From Paenibacillus humicus NBRC 102415 (GTDB lineage: Bacteria > Bacillota > Bacilli > Paenibacillales > Paenibacillaceae): a stretch of DNA of 64,000 nucleotides. A program made the position numbers and the translations under genes. How positions within the stretch are numbered: position 1 is the stretch's first letter; each line of letters begins with the position of its first letter. The stretch lies in assembly GCF_004000905.1 (NCBI RefSeq), contig NZ_BIMD01000008.1:62001-126000 (forward strand). The letters are read 5' to 3'. The notes under the pieces were generated by a model. That model was not told the origin of the DNA. It was given only the letters and a program-made list of their open reading frames with translations, and made no database searches. This document shows, one piece after another, positions 25,896-34,899 of this stretch.

Positions 25896-27314
25896 TCACC
25901 CGGCGGGAAAGATGTCCATGCAGTCGATCTCGGCGTAATTGCTGGAGCCGGTGAAGCGGATTGTGTTCGTGCCGGCGTTCAGGTACACCTTGGCCGTCGA
26001 TGCTCCCCAGTTGTTCCAGCCGGAGTAGGCCACGTAGAAGCTGGACGCCGCGCCGCCGTTGACGGACAGCGAGTGGATCGCCCAAGGCTGTCCGCTCGTG
26101 CCGTTGCCGTTGCGGACGGCAAGCACGTACCAGCCCGCCGAAGGGGCGGAGACGGTGAACTGGGCGTAGCTGCTCGTCGTATCGAGATAGCCGACCTTCT
26201 TGCCGCCCGAAGCGCTGGCTTCGTTCGCCACGGCCGCTCCGCCTGCCAGCAGAGCGCTCTCGGCTTCGTAGCGGTCCCGGCCCGGTTCGCCGGCAGGCTT
26301 GGCGATCGGAGCGTTCGGATTGACCGGCGCGCCGAGATTCGGCGTATTGTCGGCGTTCCAGCCGAACGGCTGGGTGCGGACATTGCGGGTCCAGCCGGAG
26401 CCCTGCCATCTGGCGGCATGGTAGACGAGCCAGTCCTGCGTGCCGTCAGGCGACTTGGTGAAGCTGTGATGGCCGGGGCCGTAGACGCCGTTCGCGCTGG
26501 CGAACAGAGGCGCGCTCTTTTTCGTCCAGGAAGCGGCGTTGAGCAGGTTCGCGGATGTGCCCGCCGTCACCAGGCCGAGGCAGTAGCCGTCCGTCCAGCT
26601 GCCGCTGGCCGAGTAGACGAGGCTGATCGTGCTTCCCCTGACGATGACCTGCGGACCTTCATTGACCTGCGGCGTCGTATTCGTTTCCCAGCTGTAGGTT
26701 GGAGTCGCGATTCGCGTCCGTGCGGAAGAGATCGTCCACGGATTGCTCATCTGGGCGATGTACAGATGCTGCTTGTCGTTGACCGTGCCTTCCCAGCCCG
26801 ACCAGATGAAATAGCGGCTCGCCCCGACCGTCAGCACCGTTCCGTCGATCGCCCAGCGGTCGGACGCATCGGCGATCTTGCCCTTGAACGTCCAGCCCCC
26901 CGCAAGCGGATTTGCGTTCGCGTTCTCCAGCACGTACATGCGATGGTTCTCGTTGCTGCCGTTGTCGGCGGCGAAATAGACGTACCATTTGCCGTCGAGG
27001 TAGTGCAGCTCCGGCGCCCAGATGTTGGAGCTGTACATCGTGCCCGCCGGCGGCGTCCAGACGACCGCGCTGTCGCCGGCGTCGATGCCGGTGATCGTCT
27101 TGGAGCGCCACAGCGTGATGTTGTTGCCGGTCGTCTGGGTGTAGTAGTAATAGCCGTCCGTATGCTTGTACATCCACGGATCGGCTCCGTCCTGCTTGAT
27201 GACGTTGAAGAAGTTCGAGACCGGAGCGGCCTCCGCCTTGCCGCTGCCCATAGGGAGCGCCAAAGCCAGGGTCAAGCTGAAGGCGAGCAGAAGCAGGGAC
27301 CATCTTTTGAACAT
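25896..27314 (-). CDS. Secreted GH43 glycosidase with CBM35/6-like module
   Basis: A 472-residue exported enzyme. The signal peptide ends near GSGKAEAA. The GH43 blocks are GADPWMYKHTDGYYYYTQ (base), SNIWAPELHYLDGKWYVYFA, DRWAIDGTVLT and VNEGPQVIV (acid). From about residue 340 a CBM35/6-like module starts with DRYEAESALLAGGAAV. Its layout matches the membrane-anchored GH43 at 20858, so the two are paralogues with different localisation. The ATG at 27314 has AAAGGAGG eight nt upstream; the reading frame is open further to 27437 without a better site. It is the first gene of the minus-strand locus and probably releases oligosaccharides from arabinan or arabinoxylan. Confidence 0.9.
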   Translation of the reverse strand: MFKRWSLLLLAFSLTLALALPMGSGKAEAAPVSNFFNVIKQDGADPWMYKHTDGYYYYTQTTGNNITLWRSKTITGIDAGDSAVVWTPPAGTMYSSNIWAPELHYLDGKWYVYFAADNGSNENHRMYVLENANANPLAGGWTFKGKIADASDRWAIDGTVLTVGASRYFIWSGWEGTVNDKQHLYIAQMSNPWTISSARTRIATPTYSWETNTTPQVNEGPQVIVRGSTISLVYSASGSWTDGYCLGLVTAGTSANLLNAASWTKKSAPLFASANGVYGPGHHSFTKSPDGTQDWLVYHAARWQGSGWTRNVRTQPFGWNADNTPNLGAPVNPNAPIAKPAGEPGRDRYEAESALLAGGAAVANEASASGGKKVGYLDTTSSYAQFTVSAPSAGWYVLAVRNGNGTSGQPWAIHSLSVNGGAASSFYVAYSGWNNWGASTAKVYLNAGTNTIRFTGSSNYAEIDCMDIFPAG

Positions 27315-27463
27315 GATGTATTCCTCCTTTGTCTGTCTGCGGCTTCTGCCGCAGCGCCTCCATTTTATGGGGATTGCGGGTGCGCTCCCATGACATTTCT
27401 TTTGGAGTTGTGGTCCTTTGGCTAGGAGGGGCGGCATCGTTCTCGAACGAAACCCGAGGAATG

Positions 27464-27500
27464 CAAAAAAGCGGCAGCCAGGAAATCCTGACTGCCGCTT
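27464..27500 (-). terminator. Terminator on the minus strand after the 27579 gene
   Basis: A 15-bp stem with one G-T pair (27486-27500 with 27469-27483), followed on the minus strand by six Ts. Confidence 0.85.
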
Positions 27501-27578
27501 GGCGATTATGGGTACCGATGCTTTCTTGCTCCAAACAATCCGCTTGCCGCCGATTGCCGCTCCATTTCAAGGCCGGTG

Positions 27579-27848
27579 TCAAGCCGGCTGGAGATTCTCT
27601 TCTCCCTTGAGGGAGAACGCGGAGGCTGCGACAGCCTCGGCAAGCTCCGCAGCCAGACGGCGGCGCTTGCGCTCGAACTGCTTCAGATGCAGGACGGCCA
27701 TCTCGTCCTCGGGGTTGCGCTTCAGATAGAATCGCATTTCATATAATGTATGGTCAAGCTCCATCAGCTCCTCCTGAAGAACCGCAGGATCGGCGAGGGC
27801 GGGCTGGAAGGCTTCGCGTTCATGGCATAGGCTTGGTTCGGTCATCAT
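27579..27848 (-). CDS. Small coiled-coil hypothetical protein
   Basis: An 89-residue, highly charged helical protein. Key stretch: LADPAVLQEELMELDHTLYE followed by FYLKRNPEDEMAVLHLKQ and ERKRRRLAAELAEAV. I do not recognise the family. The start is placed at the ATG-ATG at 27848, about 11 nt after GGAGG; the frame stays open to 27956 but that extension has poor coding character. A terminator follows at 27464-27500. Confidence 0.65.
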   Translation of the reverse strand: MMTEPSLCHEREAFQPALADPAVLQEELMELDHTLYEMRFYLKRNPEDEMAVLHLKQFERKRRRLAAELAEAVAASAFSLKGEENLQPA

Positions 27849-27972
27849 GTCGGTCAAATCCTCCTGCTTGGGGTTGCGGTATTCGCGGGCTGCGGCGGGC
27901 TCTGCCTTGCAGAACCGCCGTCCGCTTCCTTTATTACCACCCAAGCGCATCCTCAAACCGGACGAGACCTTC

Positions 27973-28239
27973 TTACTTGAATTTCTTCCAATCCATGCTG
28001 CTGTTGTCGAGCAGATACTCCATGCTGCTCTCGTTGCGCTTCTGCTCGGCCTTGCGGGCTTCCTCCGCCCGGCGGCGCTCCTCCTCGCGGGCGCGCTCCT
28101 GCTCGGCCTTCATGCCGTCGGCCTGGGACTTCAGCCGCTGGACCATATCCGCCGGCAGCAGATCCTTGAGCGTCGCCGGCTTGGCCGCTTCCGCTCCCGG
28201 CTCTGGACGGCGGGCAGGCGCATGCTTCTTCTTCGCCAT
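27973..28239 (-). CDS. YqkE family protein (DUF3886)
   Basis: An 88-residue, very basic and helical protein with the family blocks KPATLKDLLPADMVQRLKSQ, a charged coiled coil (EQERAREEERRRAEEARKAE) and the C-terminal MDWKKFK. Its function is unknown. The ATG at 28239 has GGGGAG nine nt upstream; upstream in-frame ATGs (28269, 28287) lack such a site. Confidence 0.85.
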   Translation of the reverse strand: MAKKKHAPARRPEPGAEAAKPATLKDLLPADMVQRLKSQADGMKAEQERAREEERRRAEEARKAEQKRNESSMEYLLDNSSMDWKKFK

Positions 28240-28390
28240 TTCCGGATGCTCCCCTTTCACTTGCGTCATGGCTGAATTATAGCACAAAGCCGGCGACGGC
28301 TCCGCCTGGAAGTCTCATAGAGGAAGGATGGGAACTGGAAGCGCGCGCCTCCCCTAGACAAGCACGCCTTGCTTGCCGTGCAGCCTGGCC

Positions 28391-29272
28391 TCATGCCTGC
28401 TTCGCGGCGCTCGCCAGGCGCAGCCGGATTCCCGAAGGATCGGTCACTTCGCCGCCTTCCGGCACGTCCCTGACCTCGGCTCCGCCGTCGCGGAGCCTGT
28501 CCATGGCGGCCGCAAGCGATTCGGCATCCGGATAGAGAATCGTGGCGTAGGCAAGCCCGACTCCCCGCTCGGGCGCAGGCGGCGCTCCTTTGCCCGCCCA
28601 GATGTTCAGCCCGATATGATGATGATAACCGCCCGCCGAGACGAAAAGCGCCCCCATCGACTGCCAGCCGTCCGCGATCAGGTCGAAGCCGAGCAGGCCG
28701 CAATAGAAGTCGTAGGCTGCTTGCAGGTCGGATACATGGAAGTGGACGTGGCCGATGACCGTGCCGGCCGGCAGTCCTTGCCACTCCTGTCCTTCCGCCA
28801 GCTGCAGCAGGCCCTCGACGTCGACAGGATCGGTGCCCATAAGGACATGGCCTTCGGCGTCATGCTTCCACTCGCTGCGCGGCCGGTCGCGGTAGATCTC
28901 GATGCCGTTGCCGTCGGGATCGTCAAGGTACAACGCTTCGCTCACCCAGTGGTCGCCTTGTCCGACAGGCAGCCTGGCTTCCGCCAAACGGCGCAGGACA
29001 AGGCCGAGCGACAAGCGGTCCGGAACGAGAATAGCGAAATGGTACAGGCCGGCGGTGCGTCCCGCCGCCGGGACGGCATCCGGGCGTTCCTCGAGCAGCA
29101 GCAAAGGCTCCGGGCCGCCGGCTGTCAGCCAGACGCCCTCCTCGTCCCTGCGCAAAACTTGAAAGCCGATGATATCGGTATAAAACCGGACGGAACGATC
29201 GATTTCTTTGACTTTCAGCTTCACAAGACCGATCGACACGCCGGGATGGATGGACAGATGCGGTTGAGTCAT
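28391..29272 (-). CDS. catE: VOC-family extradiol dioxygenase, CatE-like
   Basis: A 293-residue protein with two vicinal-oxygen-chelate modules, the layout of Bacillus subtilis CatE (catechol-2,3-dioxygenase). The N-terminal module has FYTDIIGFQVLRRD, GLYHFAILVPDR and YLDDPDGNGIEIYRDRPR; the second has the metal-ligand segments IGHVHFHVSD and HHHIGLN, preceded by GTDPVDVEGLL. CatE-type enzymes open catechol rings and protect against thiol-reactive quinones. The promoter carries overlapping palindromes consistent with MarR/DUF24-type repression, as known for catDE in Bacillus. The ATG at 29272 is preceded by GGGGGA. Confidence 0.85.
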   Translation of the reverse strand: MTQPHLSIHPGVSIGLVKLKVKEIDRSVRFYTDIIGFQVLRRDEEGVWLTAGGPEPLLLLEERPDAVPAAGRTAGLYHFAILVPDRLSLGLVLRRLAEARLPVGQGDHWVSEALYLDDPDGNGIEIYRDRPRSEWKHDAEGHVLMGTDPVDVEGLLQLAEGQEWQGLPAGTVIGHVHFHVSDLQAAYDFYCGLLGFDLIADGWQSMGALFVSAGGYHHHIGLNIWAGKGAPPAPERGVGLAYATILYPDAESLAAAMDRLRDGGAEVRDVPEGGEVTDPSGIRLRLASAAKQA

Positions 29273-29288
29273 CCTCTATTCCCCCTTG

Positions 29289-29339
29289 AATAAGTAACTT
29301 ATTAAAAGTAAGTATAATGCCGGGAACAAAAAAATTCAA
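29289..29339 (-). promoter_or_regulatory. catE promoter with two overlapping palindromic operators
   Basis: On the minus strand -35 TTGAAT (29334-29339), 17-bp spacer, -10 TATACT (29311-29316). Two palindromes cover the -10 and start region: ACTTA-N7-TAAGT (29297-29313) and AATAAGT-A-ACTTATT (29289-29303). They share half sites, so binding of one dimer might exclude or extend to the other. No MarR-type regulator gene is next to it. Confidence 0.75.
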
Positions 29340-29369
29340 GCGGGCGGTCCATGTAGGATCCGCCCGCTT
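29331..29369 (-). terminator. Terminator of the KimA-like gene
   Basis: A 10-bp GC-rich stem (29360-29369 with 29338-29347) followed on the minus strand by an AT-rich run with seven Ts. Its T run overlaps the -35 of catE. Confidence 0.85.
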
Positions 29370-29403
29370 TCGTCTTGCTATTCATGCAGCCTGTTCATCC
29401 ATC

Positions 29404-31221
29404 CTAATGCCGCAGATGGTATGGCACCGTGGCGATGACGATATCCTTGTTGCTGAACAGGTAGGCCCGCAGCAGAAGCCCCGTCTGGTTGTGCAGGATA
29501 TGCTGCCACCAGTGCTTCGTGATGAACTGCGGAATGAGAATCGTAATATGATCCTGCTCGCCCGTTTTCCATTCCACCGTGTCGATGAACTTCAGGATCG
29601 GCCTCGTGATGCTCCGGTAGCTCGAGCGCAGCGTGATGAGACGGACGCCGGGGTTCCAGTCCTCCCATTTCTTCTCCATGCGCGCGATGTCTTCTTCGTT
29701 GAAGCCGACATAAACGGCGACGACGTTGTCGGTGAGCGACTTGGCGTAACCGAGCGAGTTGGCGACGACTCGCGTAATGCCCGCCACCGGCACGACGACC
29801 GTGCTGCCCTTGATGACCGGCTTGTCGACTTCCGGGTTGATCCGCAGCTCGGCGGCCACCTTGGTGTAGTGCCTATGGATGCGATGGAAGAGGAACATGA
29901 CGATCGGGAGGAACACGAATACCATCCAGACATGCGCGAACTTCGTGAAGATGAAGATCAGCGTAATGCCGAGCGTCGTCAGCATGCCGATCGTATTGAT
30001 GGTCAATTTGCCGATCCAGCCTTTCGGCTTCAGCTTGATCCAGCGGATCATCATCCCGAGCTGCGACAGCGTGAACGGGATGAACACGCCGACCGCATAG
30101 AGCGGAATCAGATTCTCGGTGTCGCCCCCGAACACCACGACGAGGATGATGGAGAATACGGCCAGGAAGATGATGCCGTTGGAGAAGCCGAGCCGGTCGC
30201 CGCGCACCATGAAGGCATGCGGCATGTATTTGTCCTTGGCCAGCATGAACGCGAGCAGCGGGAAGGCCGAGTAGGCTGTGTTGGCGGCCAGGAACAGGAT
30301 CAGCGCCGTAACGCCCTGGATGAAGTAATACAGGATGCCCCGCCCGAACGTGCCGGCGGCAATCTGCGATACGACCGTCTCGCTCGCTTTCGGCGTGATT
30401 CCGTACCAATAGGCCAGCAGGCTGATGCCGAGAAACATCGAGCCGAGAATGACGCCCATCATGACCAGGGTGGACGCGGCATTTTTTTCGGCCGGCTGCT
30501 TGAAATTCGGAATCGCGTTGGATACGGCTTCCACGCCCGTCAGCGCGGAGCAGCCCGAGCTGAACGCCTTCAGCAGCAGGAACAGGCTGATGTTGCTGAC
30601 CGTCGCGCCGATTTCCGGAATATCCGGGTGGGCGCCGCCGAAAGCGTATTTGACAACGCCTGAAAGGATGAGCACGAAGATGGAGACGACGAACAGGTAG
30701 ATCGGCACGGCAAGCACCGAAGCGGATTCCGTCACGCCCCTCAGGTTCATGATCGTCAGCAGGACGATGACGATGATGGAGATTAGGATCCGGCTGTCAT
30801 GCAGGGAAGGAAAGGCCGACGTGATGGCGTCGGTTCCCGCGGAAGCGCTGACCGCTACTGTCAGGATATAGTCGATGAGAAGCGAGCCGCCGGCCAGCAG
30901 GCCGGTCGTCGTGCCGATATTGTCCTTGGCGACGACATAAGCCCCGCCCCCCATAGGGTAGGAATAGATCGTTTGGCGGTAAGACAGGATGAGGATGAGA
31001 AGAAGTCCGAGCACAGCAAGGGAAATGGGAATGGAGTACCATACGGCGGCGAAGCCGGCCGCCATAAGGGCGATGAGAATCTGTTCCGTCCCGTAGGCGA
31101 CAGAAGACAAGGCGTCCGAGGAAAGGACGGCCAGCGCCTTCAATTTGGTTAGCTTCTCGCCCTCAAGCTCTCTGCTCTTCATAGGGCGCCCGATCAGAAG
31201 GCGTTTCATGCGGTTGACCAT
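29404..31221 (-). CDS. kimA: KimA-like potassium importer (APC superfamily)
   Basis: A 605-residue transporter with about 12 membrane segments and a cytoplasmic C-terminal domain of about 150 residues. The N-terminal block LAVLSSDALSSVAYGTEQIL and the region YPMGGGAYVVAKDNIG are characteristic of the YdaO/KimA branch. KimA is a high-affinity K+/H+ symporter inhibited by c-di-AMP in Bacillus subtilis; the family fit is good, but substrate is inferred. I placed the start at 31221, 11 nt after AAAGGAG, rather than at 31245. In Bacillus subtilis a c-di-AMP riboswitch precedes the gene; I could not recognise one in the 31222-31560 leader. Confidence 0.85.
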   Translation of the reverse strand: MVNRMKRLLIGRPMKSRELEGEKLTKLKALAVLSSDALSSVAYGTEQILIALMAAGFAAVWYSIPISLAVLGLLLILILSYRQTIYSYPMGGGAYVVAKDNIGTTTGLLAGGSLLIDYILTVAVSASAGTDAITSAFPSLHDSRILISIIVIVLLTIMNLRGVTESASVLAVPIYLFVVSIFVLILSGVVKYAFGGAHPDIPEIGATVSNISLFLLLKAFSSGCSALTGVEAVSNAIPNFKQPAEKNAASTLVMMGVILGSMFLGISLLAYWYGITPKASETVVSQIAAGTFGRGILYYFIQGVTALILFLAANTAYSAFPLLAFMLAKDKYMPHAFMVRGDRLGFSNGIIFLAVFSIILVVVFGGDTENLIPLYAVGVFIPFTLSQLGMMIRWIKLKPKGWIGKLTINTIGMLTTLGITLIFIFTKFAHVWMVFVFLPIVMFLFHRIHRHYTKVAAELRINPEVDKPVIKGSTVVVPVAGITRVVANSLGYAKSLTDNVVAVYVGFNEEDIARMEKKWEDWNPGVRLITLRSSYRSITRPILKFIDTVEWKTGEQDHITILIPQFITKHWWQHILHNQTGLLLRAYLFSNKDIVIATVPYHLRH

Positions 31222-31855
31222 GATTCTTTTTGCTCCTTTGCGCATCGTGCGCAGCGTGAATAATTACTTTGCCCCAGCTGGAGAAACATGATGTATCGTA
31301 CACCCGAAGCCAACTTCTGTAAACGGGATTCTTCCCGGAGCGTATGCTGCTTGAAGGACGAAAAATCTTGCCTCCGCCCTCGGCTTCCAAAGCAAATTTA
31401 CCCTGGCTGCTTTAATGCCGAACCATTTAGACCAAAAACATCGCGAAATAAAATACTCATGGAAATTGAACTTCTCCAAAAAGCTCTGATGTATTTCTGG
31501 CCGGCGCTTTCCAGGAGCTGCAAACGCAGACAAAGACGCATGCTCATTTAATGGAGGAGCGCAAAGAAACGGATGGAGATGATGATGAAATTATATCCTT
31601 CCAGGCTGGACAATAGTCCCTTGCGCTTCTGTCGAGCAAGTTGTTCAATGGTGAAGCAAGATCGGAAGGCTCTGACTGGCTTCTGTGCAAACGGGCAAAA
31701 AAACAGCACAAAAAAGCCTTGGCCGCTAAAGGCCAAGGCTATCTGCTGCGAGCGAATCGGTGCCGATCCGCGCGGTCCATGCTTCATCAGCTTCGGGTCC
31801 GTATGATCGGCTTCAAAATTTCCGACTTCTTCCGGCCTCTTTTGGTTCCGATCCG
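31222..31855. other. Region between the KimA-like gene and helD
   Basis: Contains the leader of the KimA-like gene and, at 31709-31740, the helD terminator. The leader half is rich in short GC stems (for example CGGGA-AGAA-TCCCG) but matches no riboswitch I know, and no reading frame in it looks coding. Confidence 0.6.
31709..31740 (-). terminator. Terminator of helD
   Basis: A 10-bp stem (31731-31740 with 31715-31724), six-base loop, and six Ts on the minus strand. Confidence 0.9.
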
Positions 31856-34315
31856 TCAATAGGGCGCTGTCTCGTACAAATCCGCCGGCATTCCCTGCAC
31901 GAACGGCGACCAATCGCCCGTCGAGTAAAGATGAAGCCGGTGCATGGCCCGCGTGCATGCCGTATACAGAAGCTTGCGTTCGCTGTCCCGGCCGTAAGCC
32001 TCGGACGAGGCCTCATAGACCAGCACGGCATCGAATTCGACACCCTTGGCGAGATACACGGGAAGGACCATTACGCCTTTTTCGAAGTCCGGCGTCTCCT
32101 TCGTAATGAGCCGGAGAGCTTCGCCGCCATGAGCCCGCAGCGAGGCAATAGCCTCCCGGCTTTCGGCTGCCGTCTTCGCTATGACAGCGATGGATTCGAA
32201 GCCCTCGCCCTTGAGCTCCGCGATGTCTGCCAGCAGCCGGGCGTCACGCATCTCGACGCTGTCCAGCCTCGTCAGAAGGGGCTTGCGGCCTCCCCTTTCA
32301 AACGATTCGATTTCTTCCCCGCCGGGAAGCATCGATTTTGTCCATTCCACAATCTGCCTCGTTGAACGATAGCTGCGCACAAGACGGACAAGGCTCGTGT
32401 CGGCTTCTCCAAAAAGACGGAGCAGAGGCGAATCGGATGCGTCCAAGCTTGTCGCCTGAACGAAGATCGCTTGCCCGAAGTCGCCGAGCACGGTCATTCT
32501 GGCGCGCGGAAACAGCTTTTTCAGATACTCGTATTGAAACATCGAATAGTCCTGGCCCTCATCAACGAAGACATGCCGGATCTCCGTATTCGTCCGCACC
32601 CCTTCGATCAGTTCTCTCAGATACAAGTACGGCGTCGCATCCTCGTGGAGCAGCTCGTTCCGGAGCAGCGCTTCCTTCGTTTGCCTGCATATCTCGGGCC
32701 ACAGCGGGGGGACTGCCGCCCCGTTTGTCCGCTCCCGATAAGCGGCTTCGTCGGCAAACAATTGACCGTAAATGCCTTCGGCATCAATAAACATGAATCT
32801 TCTCACGCTTTTCCTCAGCGGCTTGAAGAGTTCCTTTACGATGCTGCGGCGGAGCAGCTCCTCCTCCCTCTGGGCGAAGTCAAAGTCGCTTTCATCTTCC
32901 CTGCGCTTCTGGATGATTTTCTCGCGGACTGCGGCGTAATGCTCCGCAAGGTCGAACAGCTCCCTTTCTTTATGAAGCATCCCGAAAACTTCCGCGTACT
33001 GATCGGTATCGAGATAATCCAGCTCCTCCTGAACCCAAGCCGCTTTCCGTTCCTTGCGTTCCAGCAAAGCCAGCTCGTGCAGAAGCCATTCCTGCAGCAA
33101 TACGACCCGATTGAACAAAGGCAGGGAACGGTCATAGCCGTAAAATTCCGCTTCCATCCGCTCCGCGGCAATCAGATCGCGGTCCCGAAGCCGAATTCCG
33201 TTGAATCGCATGCCTTCCTGTCCCAACCAGGCTCCATAGCTCCGCAGCGCCTGCAGGAAAGGCTCGGAAGCTTTGTATTCGATCCCCTGAAGACGAGCCT
33301 CATGCCCCGGCGCTCCATGAGCGGTCAGCACATATTCGATTTGGTCAAAGGGATCCTCCGGACGGAGCGATGGACCTAGCCAATAGTCGAGATACTCCTG
33401 AAAAGTCGTCTGCTGCATGTTCTCTTCACCGAGCTCCGGAAGAACCGTGGAGATATAGCTGGCAAACATCGGATTGGGGGAGAAGAGAACGATCTGGTCG
33501 GCCTTGATCGTCTGGCGGTGCTTGTAGAGCAAGTACGCCACCCGCTGCAGGGCCGCGGAAGTTTTGCCGCTTCCAGCCGCCCCCTGGACGATCAGCATCC
33601 GGCTTTTGTCATTGCGGATAATCGCATTTTGCTCCTTCTGGATCGTGGCTACGATGCTCTTCATTTGCGAGTCCGCGCCTTTGCCCAGCACCCGCTGGAG
33701 CAGCTCGTCTCCAATCGTTTCACTCGCGTCGAACATGTTGCGGATGTGCCCGTCATGAATTTGAAACTGCCTTTTGAGCTCCATCATCCCTTCGATGGGT
33801 CCAGCGGGCGTAACATAAGAAGCCGGGCCGGGGGAATGGTCGTAATATAGGCTCGCGATCGGCGTCCGCCAGTCATAGATCAGAAAGCTCAAGCCGTCCT
33901 CGTCGACAAAGGAAGAAACGCCGATATAGATCTGCTCGGAGAGTCCCAGCCCTTCCTCCTTGAAATCGATGCGTCCGAAATAGGGCGAAGGAAGCAGACG
34001 TTTCATGCTTTTCCACTGCTGCGCCAGCAGCTTGTGGCCGCGCTCCCGTTCGGCCAATACCGCGGACTGCTGGTTGATCGTATGGAACGTCTCTTCAAAA
34101 TCTTCGTCCGTGCTCGTGTTGATCGTCACATCTTCCCAAAACCGCTTGCGGATGTCCGCAGCTTGGCCGTGCAATCCGGCAACCTCCGGCTCCAGTTCGT
34201 TTATTCTCGCCTGCAGCTTGTTCCGGACCTGCTCCAACCGCTCCTGTTCCTGCTTCCAATCCTCCGCTTCCATCTCTCCCTCAACACACTCCTCGTCTTC
34301 CTTTTTCTGGGGCAA
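31856..34315 (-). CDS. helD: RNA polymerase recycling motor HelD (UvrD-like ATPase)
   Basis: HelD removes RNA polymerase stalled on DNA or nucleic acids using ATP. The protein has an N-terminal coiled coil (about 15-60) that enters the polymerase secondary channel in known HelD structures. It also has Walker A GAAGSGKTSAA (245-), Walker B VFVDEGQDYSMFQYEYL, and superfamily-1 motifs LGDFGQAIF, LVRSYRSTRQI and LLYTACTRAMHRLHL. The 819-residue length fits. The start is uncertain: the full frame begins at a TTG (34315) with AAGG eight nt upstream; an internal ATG at 34273 would cut the coiled coil by 14 residues. Confidence 0.92.
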   Translation of the reverse strand: MPQKKEDEECVEGEMEAEDWKQEQERLEQVRNKLQARINELEPEVAGLHGQAADIRKRFWEDVTINTSTDEDFEETFHTINQQSAVLAERERGHKLLAQQWKSMKRLLPSPYFGRIDFKEEGLGLSEQIYIGVSSFVDEDGLSFLIYDWRTPIASLYYDHSPGPASYVTPAGPIEGMMELKRQFQIHDGHIRNMFDASETIGDELLQRVLGKGADSQMKSIVATIQKEQNAIIRNDKSRMLIVQGAAGSGKTSAALQRVAYLLYKHRQTIKADQIVLFSPNPMFASYISTVLPELGEENMQQTTFQEYLDYWLGPSLRPEDPFDQIEYVLTAHGAPGHEARLQGIEYKASEPFLQALRSYGAWLGQEGMRFNGIRLRDRDLIAAERMEAEFYGYDRSLPLFNRVVLLQEWLLHELALLERKERKAAWVQEELDYLDTDQYAEVFGMLHKERELFDLAEHYAAVREKIIQKRREDESDFDFAQREEELLRRSIVKELFKPLRKSVRRFMFIDAEGIYGQLFADEAAYRERTNGAAVPPLWPEICRQTKEALLRNELLHEDATPYLYLRELIEGVRTNTEIRHVFVDEGQDYSMFQYEYLKKLFPRARMTVLGDFGQAIFVQATSLDASDSPLLRLFGEADTSLVRLVRSYRSTRQIVEWTKSMLPGGEEIESFERGGRKPLLTRLDSVEMRDARLLADIAELKGEGFESIAVIAKTAAESREAIASLRAHGGEALRLITKETPDFEKGVMVLPVYLAKGVEFDAVLVYEASSEAYGRDSERKLLYTACTRAMHRLHLYSTGDWSPFVQGMPADLYETAPY

Positions 34316-34325
34316 AAAAAGAGCC

Positions 34326-34355
34326 TTGACAAAATCAGAGTTCCAGATGTAGAAT
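34326..34355 (+). promoter_or_regulatory. Sigma-A-type promoter pointing toward spoVR
   Basis: -35 TTGACA (34326-34331), 18-bp spacer and -10 TAGAAT (34350-34355). The nearest downstream gene on the plus strand, spoVR, is 545 nt away beyond a terminator-like hairpin. Confidence 0.5.
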
Positions 34356-34669
34356 TAGATTAGGAAAAGAATATTTGCACCCACAATTTCATTAAATTTA
34401 ATTCCGCTATAGATTTTATCATAGCGCTTTTTTGCGTTCAATATGTTTTTTTGCTTGTGTTTCTAGCAAAGGTGGACGCGGACTCGGACCGCCGGGCCGT
34501 TCCGATAAACGTCTTCGATTTCCCGGCACATCGCAAGGACCAGATAAGTTGTTCGAGCCTAAACCGTGCTGCAATGAATTGTCATGCAACTGAAATGTCC
34601 TCTTCAGCTTTTTTTAAGAAAGCGGTTTTATAATAAGGACATGACCCCCCTTTGAATATAGCAGCACCT

Positions 34670-34705
34670 TGGACCCCTGGCTTTATGCCGGAGGGTCATT
34701 TTTTT
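34670..34705 (+). terminator. Terminator-like hairpin in the spoVR leader
   Basis: GACCC ... GGGTC with an inner TGGC/GCCG stem around TTTAT, then a run of eight Ts. It could end a short untranslated RNA from the promoter at 34326 or attenuate spoVR. Confidence 0.55.
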
Positions 34706-34899
34706 TGGGCATGGCCCGCTCCCTCTCGGGATAAAGGAAGTTACCTACGCCGGCCTCTCCGGCTCCTATTTCCTGCATGGCTTCATGGAAGAAATCCGGA
34801 GAGCCGTCCATGCTCTCCATATCGCCGCTCATAGTCCCGTCCACCGGAGCATACAGTGGGTATGAACCTTACTTATCTCGGCACGGAGGGATTGAGCTT

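Larger units (their letters stand above)
34316..34899. other. Long leader region upstream of spoVR
   Basis: Contains a plus-strand promoter (34326-34355), about 300 nt with no convincing reading frame, a stem-loop followed by eight Ts (about 34670-34705), and then spoVR. No known riboswitch was recognised. The helD promoter should lie on the opposite strand near 34316-34430. Confidence 0.55.

Noticed and set aside
31264-31551. Reading frames in the KimA leader
   Set aside because: Aromatic- and Cys/Arg-rich translation without known motifs or start signals.
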